Positions 58,025 through 64,000 of a stretch of 64,000 nucleotides of DNA are shown in pieces. Numbering within the stretch: the stretch's first letter is position 1; each line of letters opens with the position of its first letter. The DNA is from Martelella mediterranea (GTDB taxonomy: Bacteria; Pseudomonadota; Alphaproteobacteria; Rhizobiales; Rhizobiaceae), in contig NZ_SMAR01000013.1 of the NCBI RefSeq assembly GCF_004342225.1, positions 1 through 64,000 on the forward strand, read 5' to 3'. A program made the translations under genes and the position numbers. Under the pieces are notes generated by a model. The model saw only the letters and a program-made list of their open reading frames with translations. It was not told the DNA's origin and did no database searches.

Positions 58025-59158
58025 TCAGACAGGATCTAAATCCCCTCTGGCCCATATATCCTGTGTCTCGGCCATGAAGTCTGCAAATCTGCCTTCGGCA
58101 ATAGAGGCACGAATGCCCTTCATCAGATCCTGATAATAATGAAGATTATTCCATGTCAGCAGCATTCCGGCCAAGGACTCATTGGCACGGACGAGGTGAT
58201 GCAGATAGGCGCGCGAATAATCTCGTGTTGCCGGGCACTCGCTTTCTTCATCCAGAGGGCGGAGATCTTCAGCATGGCGTGCATTTCTCAGATTGACCTT
58301 GCCTCTGCGGGTGAACGCCAGTCCGTGGCGCCCTGCCCGCGTTGGCATCACGCAGTCAAACATATCAATGCCACAGGCCACTGATTTCAAAATGTCATCG
58401 GGTGTTCCGACACCCATGAGGTAACGCGGTTTTTCCTTCGGCAACACAGGTAGCGTCACGTTGAGCATGTCCAGCATGACGGCTTGCGGTTCGCCGACTG
58501 CCAGGCCGCCGACGGCATATCCTTTGAGATCGAGTGCGGCGAGCCCTTCAGCAGAGCGCACGCGCAGATCGGGGATGTCGCCGCCCTGTACGATACCGAA
58601 CATGGCCTTGCCCGGCTGTTCGCCGAAAGCCTCACGGCAACGTTCTGCCCATCTGAGCGACATTTCCATTGCGCGCTCAATTTCCTGCCGCTCCGCGGGC
58701 AACCGTACGCATTCATCGAGTTGCATCTGGATGTCAGACCCCAGAAGCCCCTGGATCTCGATTGAGCGCTCAGGGCTCATATGGTGAACGCTACCATCAA
58801 TATGTGACTTGAAGGTAACGCCCTTCTTCTCGTCAATCTGGCGCAGGGCCGCAAGCGACATAACCTGAAAGCCACCGGAATCGGTAAGTATCGGATAGGG
58901 CCAGCGAATAAGCGCGTGCAGTCCGCCAAGGCGCGCCACGCGCTCTGCACCAGGGCGAAGCATCAGATGATACGTATTGCCGAGGATGATATCGGCCCCC
59001 AGTTCCCGAACCTGATCCAGATACATGGCCTTCACGGTACCGGCAGTTCCAACCGGCATGAAAGCCGGCGTGCGAATGACACCTCTTGGCATGGTGATTT
59101 CGCCAAGACGCGCCTTGTCACTGGTATTTTTCAGTGTGAATTGAAACTTATCGTTCAT
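58025..59158 (-). CDS. tgt: tRNA-guanine transglycosylase
   Basis: Tgt exchanges guanine 34 of GUN-anticodon tRNAs for preQ1 in queuosine synthesis. The 377-residue TIM-barrel protein has [11 protein letters not shown] (about 92-102), [19 protein letters not shown] and the catalytic Asp in [14 protein letters not shown]. Before SRAYLHHL the sequence reads [10 protein letters not shown], where most bacterial enzymes have a CxCxxC zinc site; two of the three Cys are Ser and Thr. The following His in [10 protein letters not shown] is kept. Its ATG overlaps the queA stop, so the pair is translationally coupled. Confidence 0.95.
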   Translation of the reverse strand: MNDKFQFTLKNTSDKARLGEITMPRGVIRTPAFMPVGTAGTVKAMYLDQVRELGADIILGNTYHLMLRPGAERVARLGGLHALIRWPYPILTDSGGFQVMSLAALRQIDEKKGVTFKSHIDGSVHHMSPERSIEIQGLLGSDIQMQLDECVRLPAERQEIERAMEMSLRWAERCREAFGEQPGKAMFGIVQGGDIPDLRVRSAEGLAALDLKGYAVGGLAVGEPQAVMLDMLNVTLPVLPKEKPRYLMGVGTPDDILKSVACGIDMFDCVMPTRAGRHGLAFTRRGKVNLRNARHAEDLRPLDEESECPATRDYSRAYLHHLVRANESLAGMLLTWNNLHYYQDLMKGIRASIAEGRFADFMAETQDIWARGDLDPV

Positions 59159-60231
59159 CTGTCTTTCCGGAACAGCAGGCTGGAGTCGCCATAGGAGTAG
59201 AAGCGGTAGCCGGTCTTTATTGCATGCGCATAGGCTGCCTGCATTGTATCAAGCCCACAAAATGCAGAAACCAGCATGAAAAGGGTCGATTTCGGCAGGT
59301 GGAAGTTGGTCATGAGCACATCGACCGCCTTAAACCGATAGCCGGGTTGGATAAAAATACCGGTCTCACCATGCCAGGGCTGAAGAACCCCGTTGTCGGT
59401 AGCCGCACTTTCCAGAAGGCGCAAAGAGGTGGTTCCCACGCTGACAATCCGTCCGCCTCGCGCTCGCACCGCATTAAGGGCTGCAGCAGCCTCTTCGCTG
59501 ACATAGCCGCGCTCAAAATGCATTTTATGATTGTCTGTATCATCGGCTTTGACTGGCAAAAAGGTCCCCGCTCCCACATGGAGCGTTACGAAATGTCTTT
59601 CAATGCCGGCTTTGTCCAGTGCATCGAACAGTCGTGGGGTGAAATGGAGCCCCGCCGTCGGGGCAGCCACGGCGCCATCTTCGCGTGCATAGATGGTCTG
59701 ATAATCATCGCGGTCACGATCATCTTCAGCGCGCTTTGCCGCGATATAGGGCGGCAGCGGAACATGACCGACCTGCATCAGTGCTTCATCAAGGGCGCCA
59801 CCACGTGCATTGAAGCTGAGGGCGACTTCTCCCCCTTCTCTCTTTTCCGCCACCGTGGCTTCCAGCGTCATGCTTCCATCAGCTGATGTGAACACCATCT
59901 GGTCATGCGCTTTGATACGCTTTCCCGGCTTGGCAAATGCGTGCCATATATTGTCTGCCGATCGCAAATGGAGCGTAACGGAGACCGAAACATCCTGTCC
60001 GCCGGGCCGTTTTCGAACGCCTTCCAGCTGGGCAGGGATGACTTTTGTATCGTTGAAAACCAGAGCGTCGCCGGGGTTTAGAAACGATGGCAGATCAAGC
60101 ACGCTATGATCTTCAGTCATGGGTTGGGAACCTGGCTGAACGACCAGCAGGCGGGCAGAATCGCGCGGGCTTGCAGGCCGAAGAGCGATATTTTCTTCCG
60201 GAAGGTCAAAGTTGAATAAATCTACGCGCAT
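59155..60231 (-). CDS. queA: S-adenosylmethionine:tRNA ribosyltransferase-isomerase
   Basis: QueA transfers and rearranges the ribosyl part of SAM onto preQ1-tRNA, giving epoxyqueuosine. The 358-residue protein is standard length, with [20 protein letters not shown] at the N terminus, [12 protein letters not shown], the [11 protein letters not shown] segment, [14 protein letters not shown] and [17 protein letters not shown]. It starts 19 bases below a terminator that isolates it from the cyclophilin genes and is co-transcribed with tgt. Confidence 0.97.
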   Translation of the reverse strand: MRVDLFNFDLPEENIALRPASPRDSARLLVVQPGSQPMTEDHSVLDLPSFLNPGDALVFNDTKVIPAQLEGVRKRPGGQDVSVSVTLHLRSADNIWHAFAKPGKRIKAHDQMVFTSADGSMTLEATVAEKREGGEVALSFNARGGALDEALMQVGHVPLPPYIAAKRAEDDRDRDDYQTIYAREDGAVAAPTAGLHFTPRLFDALDKAGIERHFVTLHVGAGTFLPVKADDTDNHKMHFERGYVSEEAAAALNAVRARGGRIVSVGTTSLRLLESAATDNGVLQPWHGETGIFIQPGYRFKAVDVLMTNFHLPKSTLFMLVSAFCGLDTMQAAYAHAIKTGYRFYSYGDSSLLFRKDR

Positions 60232-60250
60232 GATCTCATCGCTTTAAACC

Positions 60251-60290
60251 AAAAGCCCGCCGGCAGCCAGAAAAGGGCCGCCGCGCGGGC
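60251..60290 (-). terminator. Terminator of the coaD-ppi-ppi operon
   Basis: On the minus strand GCCCGC plus a CGGCGGCC extension pair with GGCTGCCG plus GCGGGC (60255-60290, one G-U pair), followed by TTTT. It lies between the cyclophilin gene and queA. Confidence 0.8.
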
Positions 60291-60314
60291 AGTCTCAATC
60301 AGATTTATGACGTT

Positions 60315-60824
60315 TTAAACGTCAGCGGCAACCTTCAGGGAAATGATATGATCCGGTTGGCTCACGGGTTCGCCACGCTCGAAAGAGTCGACCACATCCA
60401 TGCCTTCAATCACCTGTCCCCAGACCGTGTACTGCTTGTCCAGCCAGGGAGCATCGGTAAAGCAGATAAAGAACTGAGAATTGGCCGAATTCGGGTTTTG
60501 TGTGCGTGCCATCGAGCATGTTCCGCGCACGTGGCGCTTATCGGAAAATTCGGCCGGAAGGTCGGGCTTTGAAGAGCCCCCTGTTCCGGCGCGGCCCGGA
60601 TTGAAGCCCGGATTTTCCTTCTGGCCGTGCTGAACGTCACCGCCCTGTGCCATGAAATCCGCAATCACGCGATGGAAGACAACACCGTCGTAAGCGCCTT
60701 CGCGCGCCAGTTCCTTGATCCGTTCTACATGCTTCGGAGCAACATCCGGATAGGCTTCGATGACGATCTTCCCTTTGGATGTTTCCATGATGAACGCATT
60801 TTCACGGTCTTTGATTTCGGCCAT
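60315..60824 (-). CDS. ppiB: Peptidyl-prolyl cis-trans isomerase, cyclophilin type (cytoplasmic)
   Basis: The 169-residue cyclophilin has no signal peptide and should act in the cytoplasm. The catalytic Arg is in FHRVIADFMAQGGD (about 50-63), followed by SMARTQNPNSANSQFFI and WLDKQYTVWGQV. ATG 60824 follows GGAGAGAG. It is a paralogue of the exported cyclophilin 42 bases upstream and is co-transcribed with it. Confidence 0.92.
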   Translation of the reverse strand: MAEIKDRENAFIMETSKGKIVIEAYPDVAPKHVERIKELAREGAYDGVVFHRVIADFMAQGGDVQHGQKENPGFNPGRAGTGGSSKPDLPAEFSDKRHVRGTCSMARTQNPNSANSQFFICFTDAPWLDKQYTVWGQVIEGMDVVDSFERGEPVSQPDHIISLKVAADV

Positions 60825-60866
60825 AAACTCTCTCCTGTTGGCGCGTATCGGTCGAAATAATATGGG

Positions 60867-61445
60867 TCAGCGACCGAGTGTCACGTCAATGATCCGATCC
60901 GGATCGCTGACCTTACCATTCTGGGCCTTGTCGCCCTTTTTGATCTTGTCGACATTTTCCATGCCGGAAACGACTTCACCGATGACTGTATACTGACCAT
61001 CAAGGAAAGGCGCATCATCAAACATGATGAAAAACTGAGAATTTGCAGAATTCGGATCCTGGGCACGCGCCATGCCAACCACACCACGCTTGAAAGGAAT
61101 ATCGGAAAATTCGGCTGGCAGGTCTGGCTGGTCTGAACCGCCCATGCCTGTACGCGCCGGATTGTAACCGTTTTCTTCATCGCCGAACTGGACATCTCCA
61201 GTCTGGGCCATAAAGCCGTCAATCACCCGGTGGAAGACAACATTGTTGTACGCGCCCTCTTCCGCCAGCGCTTTCACGCGGCCGGCATTTTCCGGCGCGA
61301 CATCTTCAAACAATTCGATGGTGAAAGCGCCCTCGGTGGTGTTGAAGGTCAGATAGTCGTCGTTTTCCTGCGCAAGTGCAGGTCCGGAAATCGTGACAGA
61401 CGTCAGCGCTGCAACTGCAGCCAGACCAGCAATCATCTTGTTCAT
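60867..61445 (-). CDS. ppiA: Peptidyl-prolyl cis-trans isomerase, cyclophilin type (exported)
   Basis: The 192-residue protein has a cleavable signal peptide (about 1-25, ending ALAQE), so it should be periplasmic, like PpiA. The cyclophilin core has FHRVIDGFMAQTGD, GMARAQDPNSANSQFFI and FLDGQYTVIGEV. It lies 36 bases after coaD; GAGGAG precedes the ATG. Together with the cytoplasmic cyclophilin it gives one enzyme per compartment from one operon. Confidence 0.93.
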   Translation of the reverse strand: MNKMIAGLAAVAALTSVTISGPALAQENDDYLTFNTTEGAFTIELFEDVAPENAGRVKALAEEGAYNNVVFHRVIDGFMAQTGDVQFGDEENGYNPARTGMGGSDQPDLPAEFSDIPFKRGVVGMARAQDPNSANSQFFIMFDDAPFLDGQYTVIGEVVSGMENVDKIKKGDKAQNGKVSDPDRIIDVTLGR

Positions 61446-61481
61446 TTCAGGCTCCTCGCTATGAATTCTTGGGGCGCGTTG

Positions 61482-61976
61482 TCAGCGCGAAAACTTTTCT
61501 GAAAGCGCTGTAGCGACAAAAGGTGGGACAAAACGGTTCACATCGCCACCCATTGCGGCCACTTGCCTGACCAATGTGGCCGATATCGGACGTGAGAGCG
61601 CCATTGCGGGCAGAAATACTGTCTGGATGTCTGATGCCATCGTCTGGTTCATACCAGCCATCTGCATTTCATAGGCAAAATCTGTCGAATCCCTAAGGCC
61701 ACGGATGATCATCGTCGCACCACTCTTTCGCGCCGCATCGATCGCCAGGCCTTCAAATGCCTCAACTCTGACATCCTGGTTTCGTTCCGGCAGATGTTGC
61801 GCAATCGCTTTTTTCAGAAAACCAGCACGCTGCTCAAATGTGAAAAGCGGTTTTTTCCCGGCATTGACACCAATGCCGATCACCAGCCTGTCTGCAATGT
61901 TCAAAGCCTGCAGAACCACATCGAGGTGACCGTTCGTCATAGGATCGAAGGAGCCGGGATAAAAAGCTGTGCCCAT
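61482..61976 (-). CDS. coaD: Phosphopantetheine adenylyltransferase
   Basis: CoaD adds AMP to 4'-phosphopantetheine, the penultimate step of coenzyme A synthesis. The 164-residue protein has [17 protein letters not shown] (T/HxGH nucleotidyltransferase motif, about 5-21), [16 protein letters not shown] and the C-terminal [11 protein letters not shown] 61976 is the family start; a 13-codon in-frame extension upstream is not supported. The gyrA terminator lies just upstream, so the coaD promoter must fall between 61977 and 62089. Confidence 0.96.
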   Translation of the reverse strand: MGTAFYPGSFDPMTNGHLDVVLQALNIADRLVIGIGVNAGKKPLFTFEQRAGFLKKAIAQHLPERNQDVRVEAFEGLAIDAARKSGATMIIRGLRDSTDFAYEMQMAGMNQTMASDIQTVFLPAMALSRPISATLVRQVAAMGGDVNRFVPPFVATALSEKFSR

Positions 61977-62089
61977 GGTGCGACGTTCCGGGTTGCGTTT
62001 TCGGCCTTTTGTCACGGAACGTTGGGGACTGCAAGCCGCAAGACATGGAAATAGCGGGCATCCGCCGGATCAGCCCGCAGAAACTGAAA

Positions 62090-62111
62090 AGCCCGGGTAT
62101 GAACCCGGACT
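62090..62111 (-). terminator. Terminator of gyrA
   Basis: On the minus strand AGTCCGGGT and ACCCGGGCT form a stem (one mismatch, TCAT loop) followed by TTTT, 13 bases after the gyrA stop. Confidence 0.75.
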
Positions 62112-62124
62112 TTCCGATTTAATG

Positions 62125-64000
62125 TCAGCTTTCTTCAGGGCCATCCTGTGGCGGCGTCGCCGAAGCTGCGCTTTCGTCTGCGCCCTCTTCGCCTTTCACC
62201 GCGGCATCGATGATTTCATCGTCTTCCGGCTCACTGATAACCTCAACCGAGACAACCTTTTCGTCCGCTCCCGTCTTGAACACGGTTACGCCCTTGGTTG
62301 CACGGCTTGCGATGCGAATTCCGTCAACAGGAACGCGGATCAACTGCCCGGCATTGGTGACCAGCATAATCTGATTGTTTTCCTCAACCGGGAAAGCGGC
62401 AACCAGCTTGCCGATTTCATCTGTCTTGGCGGTGTCGGTCGCGCGGATACCTTTACCACCGCGGCCGGACACACGAAAATCATAAGACGATGATTGTTTG
62501 CCGAAGCCCTTTTCGGTCACTGTCAGAATAAACTGCTCATGGAACTTCAGCTCCTCGTAGCGGTCATCCATCAGCGTGCCCTCTTCGACATCACCCTCGC
62601 CTACAAGTGCGATATCCTCAGGCTCACCGTTTTCAGAGCGACGTTCCAGCGCAGCACGTTTGAGATAGGCAGCACGCTCCCAAGGATCGGCTTCAACGTG
62701 GCTGACGATTGTCATTGAAATGACCGAGTCATCTTCAGCCAGAGCGATGCCGCGAACACCAATCGAGTTTCGTCCGGCAAAAACGCGCACGGTTGGAACC
62801 GGGAAGCGGATTGCCTGACCTTTAGCGGTGGTCAGAAGAACGTCATCATCCGGTGTACAGGTCCAGACAGAAAGGATGCGGTCATTCTCATCATCCAGCT
62901 TCATCGCAATCTTACCATTGCGGTTTACCTGAACGAAGTCAGAGAGTTTGTTTCGACGAACCGTGCCGCGTGTCGTCGCGAACATGACGTCGAGCTCTGA
63001 CCAGCTGTCCTCATCTTCCGGCAACGCCATGATCGAGGTGATAGTTTCACCCTGCTGGAGCGGCAGCATGTTGATCAGTGCCTTGCCGCGCGACTGCGGC
63101 GTGCCAAGCGGGAGGCGCCAGACCTTTTCCTTGTAGACGATGCCGCGTGAGGAGAAGAACAGCACCGGTGTATGCGTGTTGGCGACGAAAAGCCGGGTCA
63201 CGAAATCTTCATCGCGCATGGACATGCCTGCCCTGCCCTTGCCGCCACGGCGCTGCGCACGATAGGTCGTGAGCGGCACGCGTTTGATATATCCGTGGCG
63301 GGAAACCGTCACCACCATTTCTTCACGTGCAATCAGGTCCTCGTCGTCCATATCCGGGCCGCCTTCGAGGATTTCAGTGCGACGCGGGGTACCGAATTCG
63401 TCGCGAACCGCGGCCAGTTCTTCCTTGATGATCTGCTGAATTCTCAGGCGCGAGGACAGGATTTCAAGATATTCCTTGATCTCATCGCCGATCTTGTTCA
63501 GCTCATCGCCGATTTCATCACGACCCAGAGCCGTAAGACGCGACAGGCGCAGTTCAAGAATGGCACGGGCTTGCTCTTCAGAAAGCTGATACGTGCCATC
63601 TTCATTGATCTTGTGACGCGGGTCGTCAATCAGACGGATCAGCGATTCCACATCCTGTGCCGGCCAGTGACGCTCCATCAGCTGTTCGCGCGCGGTCGCC
63701 GGATCAGGCGCACGACGGATCAGGTTGATGATTTCATCGATATTGGCAACGGCAATGGCGAGGCCGACCAGAACATGTGCCCGTTCACGCGCCTTGCGCA
63801 GCAGGTATTTTGTGCGACGGCTGACGACGTTTTCGCGGAAAGCGACGAAGGCCTTTAGAATGTCGAGCAGGTTCATCTGCTCAGGCTTGCCGCCATTCAG
63901 CGCCACCATGTTGCAGCCAAAAGAGGTCTGCAGCGGTGTGTAGCGATAAAGCTGGTTCAGGATAACTTCAGCATTGGCATCGCGCTTAAGTTCGACCACC
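62125..64000 (-). CDS. gyrA: DNA gyrase subunit A, C-terminal two thirds (partial)
   Basis: GyrA cuts and rejoins DNA in gyrase. The visible 624 residues begin inside the breakage-reunion domain (VELKRDANAEVILNQLYRYTPLQTSFG, around E. coli residue 300) and continue through the coiled coil and the six-bladed pinwheel that wraps DNA. The GyrA-box QRRGGKGR, which marks gyrase rather than topoisomerase IV, is present. The tail is acidic (EEGADESAASATPPQDGPEES). The 5' end with the catalytic Tyr and the quinolone-resistance region is outside the window. Confidence 0.97.
   Translation of the reverse strand, partial: VVELKRDANAEVILNQLYRYTPLQTSFGCNMVALNGGKPEQMNLLDILKAFVAFRENVVSRRTKYLLRKARERAHVLVGLAIAVANIDEIINLIRRAPDPATAREQLMERHWPAQDVESLIRLIDDPRHKINEDGTYQLSEEQARAILELRLSRLTALGRDEIGDELNKIGDEIKEYLEILSSRLRIQQIIKEELAAVRDEFGTPRRTEILEGGPDMDDEDLIAREEMVVTVSRHGYIKRVPLTTYRAQRRGGKGRAGMSMRDEDFVTRLFVANTHTPVLFFSSRGIVYKEKVWRLPLGTPQSRGKALINMLPLQQGETITSIMALPEDEDSWSELDVMFATTRGTVRRNKLSDFVQVNRNGKIAMKLDDENDRILSVWTCTPDDDVLLTTAKGQAIRFPVPTVRVFAGRNSIGVRGIALAEDDSVISMTIVSHVEADPWERAAYLKRAALERRSENGEPEDIALVGEGDVEEGTLMDDRYEELKFHEQFILTVTEKGFGKQSSSYDFRVSGRGGKGIRATDTAKTDEIGKLVAAFPVEENNQIMLVTNAGQLIRVPVDGIRIASRATKGVTVFKTGADEKVVSVEVISEPEDDEIIDAAVKGEEGADESAASATPPQDGPEES

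Noticed and set aside
57780-58055. 91-codon minus-strand frame downstream of tgt
   Set aside because: It overlaps the tgt 3' end, lacks a ribosome binding site and shows no recognisable domain.

Overview
The window is a chromosomal segment from an alphaproteobacterium of the order Hyphomicrobiales (Rhizobiales), most likely Brucellaceae or a close relative. The evidence is gene order and family content: dusB(nifR3)-ntrBC-ntrYX-trkA-hfq-hflX-mazG, pdhA-pdhB-pdhC-(GDSL hydrolase)-lpdA-lipA-ispDF, ppiD-trpDC-moaC-moeA, cysG-DUF2849-cysI-DUF934-fpr, and gyrA-coaD-ppi-ppi-queA-tgt. It also carries an IalB-family protein, the alphaproteobacterial F1-ATPase zeta inhibitor (old DUF1476), fused IspDF, and a lipoyl domain on PdhB. 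The genus was not determined. Almost every base is coding, and no rRNA, tRNA or CRISPR array was seen.

Layout. 1-57 is the first 19 codons of an IS630-type transposase running off the left edge. 0.2-4.5 kb (minus): uvrB, an RDD membrane protein and a YciA-like thioesterase. 4.7-9.2 kb (plus): an extensin-like lipoprotein, a 560-base spacer with a large composite inverted repeat and a twin palindromic operator, then clpS-clpA. 9.2-11.7 kb (minus): a frameshifted PagL-type lipid A deacylase gene, then purC-purS-purQ. 12.0 kb: zeta subunit gene, divergent from purC. 12.4-17.9 kb (minus): ppiD-trpD-trpC-moaC-moeA with coupled stop/start codons. 18.2-22.1 kb (plus): a 1287-residue type V autotransporter with about ten tandem repeats.

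22.2-34.5 kb (plus): a VOC protein, kdsA, eno, ftsB-like gene, the pyruvate dehydrogenase genes, a GDSL hydrolase, lpdA, a small membrane protein, lipA, a P-loop kinase-like gene and a COQ10/RatA-type gene. 34.5-36.2 kb (minus): pncC/cinA and ispDF. 36.3-47.1 kb (plus): the nitrogen-regulation and Hfq block. 47.1-48.6 kb (minus): mazG and a nucleoside deaminase. 48.8-53.7 kb (plus): siroheme/sulfite reduction genes and a ferredoxin reductase. 53.8-57.0 kb (minus): a MacAB-like efflux system, divergent from an IalB-family gene. 58.0-64 kb (minus): tgt, queA, two cyclophilins, coaD and the C-terminal two thirds of gyrA.

Most genes are housekeeping. The eno, pdh and lpdA products form the route from 2-phosphoglycerate to acetyl-CoA, and lipA makes the lipoyl cofactor carried by PdhB and PdhC. 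cysG supplies siroheme to cysI. queA and tgt make queuosine tRNA. The two Ntr sensor/regulator pairs sit beside the K+ uptake regulator and Hfq.

The items most worth a second look are non-coding or structural: the inverted-repeat element at 5768-5927, the paired LacI-like operators at 6042-6075, the one-base break in the pagL-like gene, a hairpin repeat present twice with a compensatory base change, a Tgt with most zinc ligands missing, an NtrX without the sigma54-contact loop, a probable ATT start for hflX, and the autotransporter between ppiD and kdsA. No clearly new multi-gene system was found.
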